A stretch of 64,000 nt of DNA from Zygnema cylindricum (GCA_037447655.1 JBBHKE010000601.1:1-64000), one strand, 5' to 3'; counted from the first letter of the stretch, positions 9,288-21,176 are shown. Numbers and translations are program-made. Notes: generated by a model from the sequence alone, not told the origin.

Positions 9288-10639
9288 ACTGGTCTAGATA
9301 CTCTAGAGTCTACTTTCTAAAAACAAAGTCTGAAGCATCAACTTACTTCAAAGAATATAAAGCCTAGAGTGAGAAATTGCATGAAACCCCCATTAAGAGG
9401 ATAAGGAGTGATAATGGGGGGGAATATGCCTCTAACCAGTTTGAGGAATATTTGAGAGATGAGGGAGTGCAGCACCTGAAAATTGTAACATATAACCCGG
9501 AACCAAAATGGGTTAGCTGAGAGGTTGAAGTGAACACTAGGAGATAGTGCATGGAGTATGTTGGTAGACAAGAAAATCGGAAAGAGATACTGGGCAAAAA
9601 CAATGAAGTTTGCCAACTACATTAAGAATAGAGTCCTTACCTCAGCTGTAAAGGGAGTGACACCTTATGAGAGATGGGCTAGAAAGAAACCAGATATCTC
9701 ACACCTTAAAGTATTTAGTAGCCAAGTTTACAGTCTTGATACGGATAGGAAAAACTGGAAAGTAGATGCTAAGGGAAAACTTGGATACTTTGTTAGATAT
9801 GATGAGGATGTTAAGGGATATAGAGTCTATGACTTAACAAAGAAAGATATCATTCTAGTCAAACACTTAGTTGTCATGGATGAAGGGAAGTCATTTGACC
9901 CCTTCAAATATACAAAGAAGATAAGAATCAGATTTGAGTACGAAGGTGAGGAGAACTCTGACGTTCTCGAAAGAGACATGAGTGAAACCGTGATTGCAGA
10001 TTCAGGGGAGATCTAAGATACACGAGACTCACCAAAAACCTCACATAGTCCTATGGACTTCGAGGTGATAAAAGAAGCAGGACAAGAATCGACTTCCATG
10101 GACAGGGGAGCCAATGAGACAGAGAAGAAGAAATCCAAGACTTTCATCCATTCCAGCTTTGGAATTTGAGGGAGGGAGAAGGAGCAACAAAAGGATATAG
10201 GAAAAATAGGCCGCTCATAAGGTAACCAAGATATCTCACCCAGATGAGCCTCAATCTTAACCGGAGTCTGTGAATAGTTCGGAGAAAGAAAGATGGATTA
10301 GAGCCATAAATGATGAGATGGCCTCTATCATGGAAGGAAATACTTGAGAATTAGCGGATTGTCCTCCAGACAGAAAACCTGTTGGTTGTAAATGGGTATT
10401 TAAATTAAAACTGAACCCAGATAATAATACTATTAAGAGATATAAGGCTCGATTGGTAGCAAAAGGGTTCACCCAAAAGGAGGGGATTGACTATGAGGAG
10501 ACCTTTGCTCACGTTGTTCGGTTCCCATCACTAAGGATTCTTTTCAGTCTAGCAGAAGGGGATGACATGGAAATACACCAGATGGGTATTAAGACTACTT
10601 TTCTTAATGGTGAGTTAGAGGAAGAAATTTTCATGAGGC
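9288..10639 (+). pseudogene. copia A1 integrase-RT, part 2 (decayed)
   Basis: This continues A1 after element B. The integrase core reads RSDNGGEYASNQFEEYL. A TAG at 9365-9367 stands where 34686 has TGG. The integrase C-terminal region is open at 9558-10016 (TPYERWARKKPDISHLKV). RT begins near 10360 with CKWVFKLKLNPD and is open at 10453-10639. TGA at 10345 replaces the Trp of NTWEL. The sequence is cut after TTCATGAGGC by array C and resumes at 19959; GAGGC is present on both sides. Confidence 0.85.
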
Positions 10640-11694
10640 TGTAGAAATTAATGGTTCGTTTAAAGTATTGTCTACGTCTAAATAGAAATATAGAAAGAAG
10701 CCGAGGCAGTCTACCTCTATCTTCTCTCTCCAACTCTTGCACTTGTCGCAGTCACTGAGAAATTGGAGAGGGAGCTAGAGCCATGGCTACCTAGGCTATC
10801 CAGAGGTTTACGGGAAATATATATTAGTTAGGTTTTATTTACTAAAAATACATGTGTCGGCCACATGAATTGATCCTGGTACCTGCCTGACGGCAAGCAG
10901 CCGGTAGCCACTAGCCTTAGCCGTTAAGTCTTTAACTAGTGTTACCTACTATAGGGTTTGATATTTAATTAAACATTCATATGTAGGATAGTTCATTTAA
11001 CTGAAACAGTTTACGGCTGACATAGATCCAGTAATGTAAAAGTACGGATTACAGTACGGATAAGAAACCAATTCCGCGCATTTATTTATTTAGCGAAACG
11101 AATACTGCGCATGTATTTATTACGGCTACGATTAAATGTGAATTTAATCGGACAGCCGCAATTAACGCCGAGATCGCTGAAGAGGATTTCGGCGGTTTTT
11201 GGTCATCGCCACATCCGATGACACGTGGCAGAATGACATTGGATCGCGGCATCTTCGAGAATTAAGGGAGCGAATCCGGATATACCACGTGTCGACATTC
11301 AGGCCATGTCGTATAGTGTCCGTACAAAAAGTAAACTCGTAGCTGTACTTTTGTGTACGGAAGTGTAATATGATTGGCTGCGTACATCAGTAGATAGAGT
11401 CTGTGGGAGAGATAGGACTTAGAAAAATTAGGAGATAGGACTATATCTCCCATAGAGCTTCTGTACAAAAGGTCAACTTTGACCCTACATAACTTACAGC
11501 TCAGGGGAGCAAATTCAGAGATTATTTTTGCTATCAGCACAAGGGAGTCTTGCCTTTGCAAGGGTGAAAATGGTCAAAGTTATTGTCCGCCAGGGTGGCA
11601 GTTGTTTTTGCTGAAACACAAAGAGGTCATGGTTATCCTAGAGGCTTCTTAGAAGCTTTCCACTGTGAGGACTTATGGAGGTCTCAGAGTTTCA
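10640..11694 (+). repeat. LTR C1 (left)
   Basis: TGTAGAAATT...GTTTCA, 1055 bp, followed by a perfect 15-base primer site. The left flank gives the TSD GAGGC. Confidence 0.88.
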
Positions 11695-14600
11695 GGTTAT
11701 GGGCCCACCCTCTAGGGTACCAAAAATTAATGGAACTGGCTTCATGTACTGGAAAGTATGATGATAGGAGCTCTATGCAAAATAAGGTTTTGGGGGATAG
11801 TGAGTGGACGGTTGGGGCGTCCATCAAGTCTTGGCATCCCTCCAGGGTTTGGAGGAAGCAGATTCACTAGGAAAGAGGATCCACCTTCAACGGAGGAAAC
11901 AAAGGAATGAGAGGTGGTGGACAAAGGAAAGGAGAAGGAGACGACCACACCAATAGCAACTAGTTTGGCATTCATGTCACCTATTTCGAGGAACGAGGAG
12001 AATGATACTGAAACTTGGGACTTCAACAATATGGCGGCAAAGCACTTCATCCTGCGCCATCTCACTCAAGGACATGCATGTCCTCTTTTGCTGGTAGAAA
12101 GGGCATCCGATCTTTGGATGGCTCTCATAGAGATGTACCGAAGTGGTACGATTCAACAACAACAGTTGGATGATCAAAAAGTTAACGAGTATGTTTACAA
12201 AAGGGGGAAGATGTTGGATTTTTGAAATGAGCGTGCTACACTCTTCATGGAGCTAAAGAGTGAGGAAAAATATTTTAGTGAAAAAGAAAAGGTTAACTTT
12301 TTACTGATGAAGTTACCCGATGAGTTCGAAAACATAGTCAACCATGTGTTAGACTTGCCGGACTCAAGGTGGATATGGAACTCACTGGTAGGGATGATTC
12401 TCGTTCGGGAGAATACAATTGAGATCCGAAGGGGAGGAAAGAGTGGCCAAGCCTTGGCAACTGCGACCAATTGGAGGAACAAGGATTCTCGGAAATCGGT
12501 TCGAAACTATGGGGGGAGGGAGCAGAAAAATCAGACCGACGAGTTCGGACCAAGGGCTCCCAAAGGTTTATGCCATTTTGTAAGAAACCTGGGCACTATA
12601 TGGCAGAGTGCACTAAGCTAACCGAGCTTCAATTATAGGAGGGGCAGACGGGTGGTACCCCGAGAGGAAAGAAGAAAACCCTTGTGACACACGTACATGA
12701 GGCAGAATCCGAGGACGAGGACGATGAGCTTATTTTAGATAAGGAGTTGGAGGCGAAAAACGAGGTTGAAATTCCACGAAGGCAGAAATGTGATTACGGT
12801 GGATTGAAAGGTGAAGCAAGCTGGATTGTAGATTCAGGTGCCTCCATGCACATGTGTAAGGATAGGCACCTGTTCACTAAGATAAGAAAGCTTCCCACCG
12901 TAGTGATAGAGTAGAAGGATGGGAGGATACTCACCACTACTCTTGTAGGATCGGTAGATTTGAAAGTGTTAGTAAAAGGAAAGACATCCATAGTAACATT
13001 CTCCGATGTATTGTTTATTCCGAGGCTGAACAAAAATCTCATCTCTACATCTGTATTAGATGATAAGGGTTTTTTTACTAGCACTGGGGAAGGTGTCTTT
13101 ACTGCTAGTTTTGAGGAGGATGTCTATTTCATTGCTGAGAAAGGTAGCCATGGGATGTTTAGGCTTATTTTAAGCAATGAAATGAAGAAACTTTATTATG
13201 CTGGTGTTCATGATATTATGATGTGGCATAAAAGGCTTGGGCATGTGAATCTGGATAAGTTAAAAGTGATGAAAAAGATGGGAGTGGTGGAAGGGATTAA
13301 GTTCAGTGAGAGTGATAATATAAGTGATTGTAGTGGATGTGCTCAAGGTAAAACACACAGATTACCCTTTCCCAAAACAACCACCTATAAGGGATAAAAA
13401 ATTATATATCTAGTACACACAGATATTTGGGGACAGGCCAAAGCGCCCTCGTCGGGGGGGAAGAGATTTATGATGACTATCACTGATGATTGGTACCGGT
13501 ATTCCCGGGTGTATTTTTTGAAAATCAAGTCAAAAATTTAGGATTGTTTTAGAGAATATAAAGCATGGAGTGAAAAACTCCATGAAACTCCAATCAAGAG
13601 AGTAAGGAGTGACAATGGTGGGGAGTAAACTTCTAACCAGTTTGAGGATTTTTTGAGGGAAGATGGAGTCCAACACCAAAAGACAATTCCAGAAAACCGG
13701 AAACAGAATGGGGTAGCTGAAAGGTTAAATAGAACACTAAGTGATAGTGCTAGAAATATGTTGTCAGATAAAAAGATAGGAAAAAGGTTTTGGGCAAAAG
13801 CAATGAACTATGCTAACTACCTCAAAAATAGAGTTCTTACTTCAGCTATAAAACATCAAATACCTTATGAGAGATAGACAGGCCAAAAACCAGACATATC
13901 TCACTTAAAGGTTTTCGGCAGTCAAGTTTTCAGTCTAGATACAGATCGGTCTAATTGAAAGCTAGATCCTAAAGGAAAACCGGGATACTTACTAGGATAT
14001 GATGAAGATGTTAAAGGATATAGAGTTTATGATCTAAAAAAGGAAGATATAATCTTAGTAAAGCATCTAGTAGTTATTGATGAAGGAAAGTCTGTGGATC
14101 CCTTCAAGTATACCAAGTCAGTAAAAATCAGATTTGAGTCAGTAAAACTCCAATGACTTTGAGCTTCCTAACTATCCATGTTTTAGAGAAGATGACATTC
14201 TTGCAGGTACCAATCAGACCAAAAAGGACTCGGCTGTGGAAACTCCAGTGACAACTCTACCCGAAGTGGAAGACGTGGTGGAAATTGATTCAGAATCAAA
14301 GGATAGGGGAGAAGCCGAGTTTGTTCGAAAGAATCCACGAGAACCATCTAATCCGGCCTCAGATTTTGAGGGGGGAAGGTGTAGTAGCAAAAGACAGCAA
14401 AGAAAATAGGTTAATAACAAGGTAACTAAACTATCTCATCAAGATGAACCTCAAACTTATGGAGAGGCGATGACTTGCCCAGAAAGAAACCGGTGGAAGA
14501 CAGCCATCAATGAGGAGATGGCTTCAATCATGGCAGCCGATACTTGGGAGCTGGTGGACTGTCCACCTAACCGAAAACCAATCGGTTGTAAGTGGGTTTT

Positions 14601-16046
14601 CAAATTAAAACTGAACCCAGATAACACAATCGAGCGCTACAAGGCCAGATTAGTGGCAAAGGGATTTACACAAAAGGAAGGAATTGACTACGAGGAAACC
14701 TTTGCCCCGGTGGTCAGATTTCCCTCCGTCCGCATACTTCTCAGCCTGGCAGCAGCGCAAGACCTGGAAGTGCACCAAATAGACATCAAGACAGCCATTT
14801 TGCATGGAGAATTGGAAGGGGAGATCTTCATGCGACAACCCGAAGGGTTTGTGGAGGAAGGAGAGGAGAGTAAGGTATGCCGGCTGATTAAATCTCTTAA
14901 TGGTTTGAAATAGGCGCCTAGACATTGGAAAAAGAAGCTTGATGAGTTTCTTATTGGTCTGGGATATATCCAAATCAGCTCCGATCACTAAATCTATGTT
15001 TTCAAAGATGAGGAAGGTTTTATATTTTTTGCAATTTATGTTGGTGATTTGCTTATTTTAAGTAAATCAATGGAAAAAATTAATAAACTGAAAACCGATC
15101 TTAAGGGGAGATTAGAAATGAAGGATATGGGGGAAGCAAAATATATTTTGGGAATTCAAGTAGAGAGAGACCGAAAAAGGAAAATTATAAGACTGACTCA
15201 AAAAGAAGCAATAGGGAACATGCTTGAAAAATTTCAAATGGATAAAACTAATAGTTGTACAACTCCAATGGAGTTGAAGAAGGGAAGTGAGGGGAGTGAG
15301 GAAGAAGGAGTCATAGTCTTAGACGAGGAATTTTCTCCTGATGAACAGAAGTTCATGCAGACTATTCCTTACAGGCAAGTAGTGGGAAGTCTAATCTATT
15401 TTATGAATTGTACCCGGCCGGATTTAGCTGCAGCTGTAGGAGTGCTGAGTAGAAGTCTAAATGCTCCCACTAAGAAGGATTCGGAGGCAGCTAAGAGAGT
15501 CCTTAGATATTTGGTAGGAACTAGAGATCTATGGTTGCATTTGGGTGGGGAGAATACTGACATCACTACTTGGAGTGATGCCAGTTATGGTGATGCTCTG
15601 ATGAGGAGATGTACTTCTGGATATGTATTATATGTGGGTGATGGGGCTTGCTGTTGGAGTAGCAAACAGCAAAAGGTTATTGCTCAGTCCACCATGGAGG
15701 CTGAGTATATGGCCTCTTGCTCTGCTGTAAAAGAATTGATGTGGGTCAAGTCTTTGCTTGGTGAGCTTGGTCACCTTAAGAGTGGTGTGCAGAAAAATAT
15801 TTTGTGATAATCAGGCAGCAATCGCTATTTCTGCCAATCCTAAACACCATTTTAAAGCCAAACACATGGACATCAGACTCAGCTTTGTTAGAGAGAAAGT
15901 AGAAAACAAAATAATCAGTTTAGAGTACAGACCGGATAGTGAAATGGTAGCAGATATGATGACCAAACCTGTGCCTTCCCCTAAGCTATTTTTTTGTAGG
16001 GAGAAGTGTGGTCTGAAATTAAAGATTGACTAGAAAATAAGGGGAG
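11675..16046 (+). pseudogene. copia C1 polyprotein, full length but heavily mutated
   Basis: Gag starts at ATG 11675 inside the LTR (MEVSEFQVMGPPSRVP) and is broken within 35 codons. Open pieces are gag 11914-12225 and 12247-12621, protease 12684-12914 (WIVDSGASMHMCKD), integrase 12960-13397 and 13653-13877, RT 14470-14913 and 15049-15807, and the RNase H end 15758-16033. Trp codons have become stops at 13875 and 13956, and the RT has TAG at 14911. The RT catalytic motif reads YVGD in place of YVDD near 15041, so RT is dead even apart from the stops. PPT-like AATAAGGGGAG precedes the next LTR. Confidence 0.87.
11695..11709 (+). other. Primer binding site of copia C1
   Basis: GGTTATGGGCCCACC directly after the LTR is a perfect 15-base complement to the anticodon arm of plant initiator Met tRNA (from memory of that tRNA). 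It lies inside the gag frame and encodes VMGPP. Confidence 0.78.
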
Positions 16047-16264
16047 TGTAGAAACTAATGGTTTTATTAGTATTTTCTAGGTTTGAAAAGAAATAAAGAA
16101 GTTGAGGCAGTCTATCTCTAACTTCTCTCTCCAACTCTCAAACTTGTCGCAGTCACTGAGAAATTGGAGAGGAAGCTAGAGCCATGGCTACCTTGGCTAT
16201 CCTGAGGTTTACGGGAATTTTATATTAGGGTTTATTTATTTATTTAAAAGGTATGTGCCGGCGG

Positions 16265-16335
16265 CAAGATTTGATCCTTGTACCTACCGGCCGGCAGACA
16301 GGTAATAGCCGGTAGCCTTAGCCGTTAAGTTTAGC
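16265..16335 (-). other. tRNA-like module in LTR C2 (antisense)
   Basis: On the minus strand, ACTTAACGGCTAAGG (A-box-like) is followed about 40 bases later by AAGGATCAAATC (B-box-like). LTR C1 has the same module near 10870-10945 and LTR C3 near 19140-19200. Confidence 0.4.
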
Positions 16336-16711
16336 AATAGTGTTACATACTATATAGTTTGATATTTATTTAAATAGGTATACGTGCGATAAACCATTTA
16401 ACTGAAATGAATTACAGGATACATAGATCCAGTAATATATAATGTACGACTTATGGTACGGACATAAATCAATACCGCGCATTTGTTTCGTAAATGAAAC
16501 AAATACCGCGCATGTATTTATTACGGCTACGATTAAATCCGAATTTAATCGGACGGCCGGGATTAGCGCCGAGATCGCGGAGGAAGATTTTGGCGGTTTG
16601 TGGCCATCGCCACATCGAATGACGCGTGGCGAAATTCCGTTGGATTGTGGAATCTCCGGAGATCATGGCACCGAATCCGGATTTGACATGTGTCAACATT
16701 TTGGCCATGTC

Positions 16712-16784
16712 GTACAATGTCCGTACATAAAGTACACTGGCAGCTGTACTTTTGCGTATGGAACTCAATTCTGATTTGTTCCGT
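16712..16784 (+). promoter_or_regulatory. GTAC cluster in LTR C2
   Basis: Five GTAC motifs occur within ~75 bp (CGTACAATGTCCGTAC and three more). The position resembles that of the clusters in the A and B LTRs. The function is inferred. Confidence 0.35.
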
Positions 16785-17075
16785 ACATCAATAGATAGAG
16801 TCTGTGAGAGAGATAGGACTTAGAAAAATTAGGAGATAGGACCCCCTCTCCCAGAGAGCTTCTGTACAAAAGGTCAACTTTGACCCTGTATAACTTACTG
16901 CTCAAGGGAGCAAATTCAGAGATTCTTTTTGCTACCGACTCAGGGGAGTCTTGCCTTTACAAGGGTGGAGGTGGTGAGGGTTTTTGTCTGCCAGGGTGGC
17001 AGTTATTTTTGCTGGAACACAAAGGGGTCAGAATTATCCTAGAGGCTTCTTGGAAGCTGTCTACTCTGAGGACTT

Positions 17076-18098
17076 ATGGAGGTCTCAGAGTTTCAGGTTA
17101 TGGGCCCACCCTCTAGGGTACCAATCTTTAATGGAACTGGCTTCATATACTGGGAAAGTATGATGATAGGAGCTCTATGCGAAAAAAGGTTTTGGGGGAT
17201 AGTGAGTGGACGGTTGGGGCGTCCATCAAGTCTTGGAATTCCTCCAGGGTTTGGAGGAACCAGATTCACCAGGAAAGAGGACCCACCTTCAACGGAGGAA
17301 ACAAAAGAAGGAGAGGTGGTGGACAAAGGAAAGGAGAAGGAGACGACCACACCAATAGCAACTGGTTCGACATTCATGTCACCTATTCCGAGGAATGAGG
17401 AGAATGATACTGAAACCTGGGACTTCAACAATATGGCGGCAAAACACTTCATCCTACGACATCTCACTCAAGGACTTGCATGTCCTCATTTGCAGGAAGA
17501 AAGAGCATCCGATCTTTGGATGGCTCTCATAGAGATGTACCGAAGTGGTACGATTCAGCAACAACAGTTGGCAGATCACAAAGTTAAGGAGTATGTATAC
17601 AAAGGGGGAAATATGTTGGATTTTTGCAATGAGCTTGCTACACTCTTCATGGAGCTAGAGAGTGCGGGAAAAGATTTTAGTGAAAAAGAAAAGGTTAACT
17701 GTTTACTGATGAAGTTACCTGATGAGTTCGTGAACATAGTTTACCGTGTGCAGGACTTGCCTGACTCAAGGTGGATATGGAACTCAGTGGTAGGGATGAT
17801 TCTCGTTCAAGAGAATACGATTGAGATCCGAAGGGGAGGAAAGAGTGGCCAAGCCTTGGCAACAGCGACTGATTGGAGGAACAGGGATTCTCGAAAACTA
17901 GTCAGAAACTATGGGGGTAGGGAGCAGAAAAAACAGGCCGATGAGTTCGAACCAAGGGCTCCCAAAGGACTATGTCACTTTTGTAAGAAACCGGGGCACT
18001 ATATGGCAGAGTGCACTAAGCTAACCGAGCTTCGGTTAAAGGAGGGGCAGACCGGTGGTACCTCGAGAGGAAAGAAAAAGGGGTCAGGATTATCCTAG
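17076..18098 (+). CDS. Intact copia gag of the shortened C unit (340 aa)
   Basis: This is a continuous gag frame whose ATG lies 20 bases inside LTR C2. MEVSEFQVMGPPS spans the LTR end and the primer site. FNGTGFIYWESMM matches the N-terminal gag signature, followed by a ~60-residue acidic Ser/Thr insert. A UBN2-type capsid region follows (ASDLWMALIEMYRSGTIQQQQL, MKLPDEFVNIVYRV), then RRGGKSGQ and the zinc knuckle CHFCKKPGHYMAEC near residues 305-318. The last ~7 residues come from an LTR fragment fused at 18077. It could package RNA as a capsid protein. It is the best preserved gag among the C units. Confidence 0.85.
   Translation: MEVSEFQVMGPPSRVPIFNGTGFIYWESMMIGALCEKRFWGIVSGRLGRPSSLGIPPGFGGTRFTRKEDPPSTEETKEGEVVDKGKEKETTTPIATGSTFMSPIPRNEENDTETWDFNNMAAKHFILRHLTQGLACPHLQEERASDLWMALIEMYRSGTIQQQQLADHKVKEYVYKGGNMLDFCNELATLFMELESAGKDFSEKEKVNCLLMKLPDEFVNIVYRVQDLPDSRWIWNSVVGMILVQENTIEIRRGGKSGQALATATDWRNRDSRKLVRNYGGREQKKQADEFEPRAPKGLCHFCKKPGHYMAECTKLTELRLKEGQTGGTSRGKKKGSGLS
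17096..17110 (+). other. Primer binding site of the second C unit
   Basis: Perfect GGTTATGGGCCCACC against the LTR end, encoding VMGPP within gag. Confidence 0.78.
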
Positions 18099-18151
18099 AG
18101 GCTTCTTGGAAGCTGTCTACTCTGAGGACTTATGGAGGTCTCAGAGTTTCA
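18077..18151 (+). repeat. Internal 75-bp copy of the LTR C 3' end
   Basis: These 75 bases match 17021-17095, the last 75 bp of LTR C2, at all but one position. They lie between gag and RNase H of the shortened unit. The left junction shares the run AAAGGGGTCAG-like with gag, and the right junction is exactly the LTR terminus. Protease, integrase and most of RT are missing at this join. Confidence 0.88.
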
Positions 18152-18900
18152 GAAGTGAGGGGAGTGAGGAAGAAGGAGTCATACTCTTAGACGAGGAATT
18201 ATCTCCTGAAGAACAGAAGTTTATGCAGACTATTCCTTACAGGCAAGTAGTGGGAAGTCTAATCTACTTTATGAATTGTACCTGGCCGGATTTAGCTGCA
18301 GCTATAGGAGTGTTGAGTAGAAGTCTAAATGCTCCCACTAAGAAGGATTGGGAGGCAGCTAAGAGAGTTCTTAGATATTTGATAGGAACTAGGGATCTAT
18401 GGTTGCATTTGGGTGGGGAGAATACTGACATCACTACTTGGAGTGATGCCAATTATGGTGATGCTCCGATGAGGAGAGGCACTTTTGGATGTGTATTATA
18501 TGTGGGTGATGGGGCTTGCTGTTGCTGTAGCAAACAACAAAAAGTTATTGCTCAGTCCACCATGGAGGCTGAGTGTATGGTCTCTTGCTCTGCTGTAAAA
18601 GAATTGATGTGGGTCAAGTCTTTGCTTGGTGAGCTTGGTCACCTTAAGAGTGGTGTGCAGAAATATTTTTGTGATAATAAGGCAGCGATCGCTATTTCTG
18701 CCAATCCTAAACATCATTTTAAAGCCAAACACATGGACATCAGACTCAGCTTTGTTAGAGAAAAAGTAAAAAACAAAATAATCAGTTTAGAGTACCGACC
18801 AGATAGTGAGATGGTAGCAGATATGATGTCCAAACCTGTGCCTTCCCCTAAGCTAATTTTCTGCAGGGAGAAGTGTAGTCCGAAATTAAAGATTGACTAG
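18152..18900 (+). pseudogene. copia C2 RT end-RNase H fused to LTR sequence
   Basis: A 281-codon frame (from 18055) reads through the LTR fragment and on into the RT tail and RNase H: PYRQVVGSLIYFMNC, TWSDANYGD, CDNKAAIAI and KAKHMDIRLSF, ending PKLKID. RT catalytic motifs are absent, so this is a deletion derivative, not an autonomous pol. Confidence 0.8.
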
Positions 18901-18913
18901 AAAATAAGGGGAG

Positions 18914-19958
18914 TGTAGAATTTAATGGTCCGTTTAAAGTGTTTTCTAGGTCTAAATAGAAACATAGAAAGAAGCCAAGGCAATCTACCTCTAACTTCTC
19001 TTTCCAACTCTCACACTTGTCGCAGTCACTGAGAAATTGGAGAGGGAGCTAGAGCCATGGCTACCTAGGCTATTTAGAGTTTTACGGAAAATATATATTA
19101 GTTAGGGGTTTATTTACTAAAAAGATATGTGCCGGCCACAGGATTTGATCCTCGTACCTGCCGAACGGCAAGCAGTCGGTAGCCTTAGCCGTTAAGTCAA
19201 TAACTAGTGTTACTATAGGGTTTGATAATTATTTAAACATTCATACGTAGGATAGTTTATTTAGCTGAAATAGTTTACGGGTGACAAAGATCCAGTAATG
19301 TAAAAGTACATATTACGGTACGAATAAAAAACGAATACAGCGAATTTATTTCTTTAGGGAAACATATACCGCGCATGTATATATTACGGCTACGATTAAA
19401 TGTGAATTTAATCGGATAGCCGGAATTAACACCGAGATCGTGGAAAAGGATTTCGACGGTTTTTGGCCATCGCCACATCGGATGACACGTGGCGGAATGA
19501 CATTGGATCGCGACATCTCTAAGGATTAAGGGAGCGAATCCGGATATACCACGTGTCGACATTTAGGCCATGTCATACAGTGTCCGTACGGAAAGTACAC
19601 CGGCAACTGTACTTTTGTGTACGGAAGTGTAATCTAATTCGCTCCGTACATCAGTAGATAGAGTTTGTGAGAGAGATAGGACTTAGAAAAATTAGGAGAT
19701 ATGACCCTCTCTCCCAGAGAGCATTTGTACAAAATGTCAACTTTGACCCTCCATAACTTACTGCTCAGGGGAGCAAATTTAAAGATTCTTTTTGCTATCG
19801 ACTGACAGGATTCTTGCCTTTACAAGGGTGAAGGTGGTTAGAGTTATTCTCTGCGAGGGTGGCAGTTGTTTTTGCTGAAACACAAAGGGTTCAGGGTTAT
19901 CCTATAGGCTTCTTGGAAGCTGTCCACTCTGAGGACTTATGGAGGTCTCAGTGTTTCA
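18914..19958 (+). repeat. LTR C3 (right)
   Basis: TGTAGAATTT...GTTTCA, 1045 bp. Its right flank is the TSD GAGGC, followed by resumed copia A1 RT. Confidence 0.88.
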
Positions 19959-21176
19959 GAGGCAACCCGAGGGTTTCGTGGAAGAAAGAGAAGAGAGCAA
20001 AGTCTGCTTGCTCATAAAGTACTTATATGGACTGAAGCATGCCCCGCGACCGTGGAATAAGAAACTAGATGAGTTTCTTACCGGTCTGGATAAATCCGGA
20101 TCAGCTGTGACCATTCTATCTATATGTTTGAAGATGAGAATGTTGTCATCTTTATTGCAATTTATGTGGATGATCTGCTTGTGTTGAGTAAATCTTTGGA
20201 AATAATTGATAAGTTAAAGAAAGATATTAGAAGCAGATTTGATATGAAGGACTTAGGGGAGGCAAGATATATTTTGGGGATTCAAATAGAGAGAGATAAG
20301 GGGAAAAAGATTATCAAACTAACTCAGAAGAAGCAATAGGTAATATGCTTGAGAAATTGCAGATGGAAAATGCTAACAGTTGTACCACTCCCATGGACTT
20401 GAAAAAAGTAAGTGATGGGAGTGTAAAAGGAGGAGTGATGATCTTAGATGATCAAATGAGCCTAGATGAGAGAGAGTTTATGAAGTTTATCCCTTATAGA
20501 TAGGTTGTAGAACGTTTAATCTATTTCATGAATTGTACCAGGCCAGAAATAGCAGCAGCAGTTAGAGTACTCAGTAGGAGTCTTAATGATCATAGGAAGA
20601 GAGACTGGGAGGCAGCCAAGAGAGTCATGAGATATTTGGTAAGAACCAGAGAGTTATGGTTGCATTTGGGAGGGGAGCACACTGAGATCACTACTTGGAG
20701 TGATGCCAGTTATGGGGACGCACCTATGAGAAGGTGCACTTCTGGGTATGTGTTGTATGTTGGGGAATGTGCTTGCTATAAGAGCTGTAAGCAACAAAAG
20801 GTGGTGGCTCAATCTACTATGGAGGCTGAGTACATGGCCTCTTGGTCTGCTGTGAAAGAATTGATGTTGGTCAAGTCCTTGGTGCAAAAACGGGGGTATA
20901 TGAAGGAGGGAGTGCATGAAGTGTTTTGTGATAATCAAGCTGCCATTGCAATTGCAATTAATCTAAAACATCATTTTAATGCTAAACATATGGACATAAG
21001 ATTAAGTTTTGTAAGAGAAACAGTTGAGAATAAAATAGTGAATCTTGTATATAGATCAGATGAGGAAATGGTAGCTGATATGATGACAAATCCGGTGCCC
21101 TCTCCCAAGTTAAAATATTGTAGAGAAAAGTGTGGATTAAAACTAAAATTAAAATTAGACTAGAAATTAAAGGGAG
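19959..21176 (+). pseudogene. copia A1 RT-RNase H, part 3
   Basis: A1 resumes with the same GAGGC where array C interrupted it. RT is readable as KYLYGLKHAPRPWN, then MFEDENVVIFIAIYVDDLLVLSKS, so YVDD is intact. A frameshift after LTQKKQ near 20335 and a stop at 20503 break the frame. RNase H is open at 20528-21163 with TTWSDASYGDAPMRRCTSG and KLKYCREKCGLK. The polypurine run AATTAAAGGGAG precedes the LTR at 21177. Confidence 0.85.

Larger units (their letters stand above)
16047..17095 (+). repeat. LTR C2 (middle, shared)
   Basis: TGTAGAAACT...GTTTCA, 1049 bp. It serves as 3' LTR of unit C1 and 5' LTR of the shortened second unit. It is preceded by a polypurine tract and followed by the primer site 17096-17110. 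Confidence 0.88.
10640..19958 (+). mobile_element. copia family C array: LTR-internal-LTR-internal-LTR
   Basis: Three ~1.05-kb LTRs (10640-11694, 16047-17095, 18914-19958) alternate with a full-length but decayed internal region and a shortened one. The whole array is bounded by a 5-bp target duplication GAGGC (10635-10639 and 19959-19963) and interrupts the RT of copia A1, which continues across it. A single insertion event for the outer ends therefore fits, with the inner LTR shared by two units. Such dimers arise by unequal recombination or template switching. Confidence 0.88.

Noticed and set aside
19951-19965. LTR C3 joined directly to RT, first read as a deletion like that at 22185
   Set aside because: GAGGC occurs at both edges of array C and the RT frame is continuous across it, so this is the insertion boundary in copia A1.
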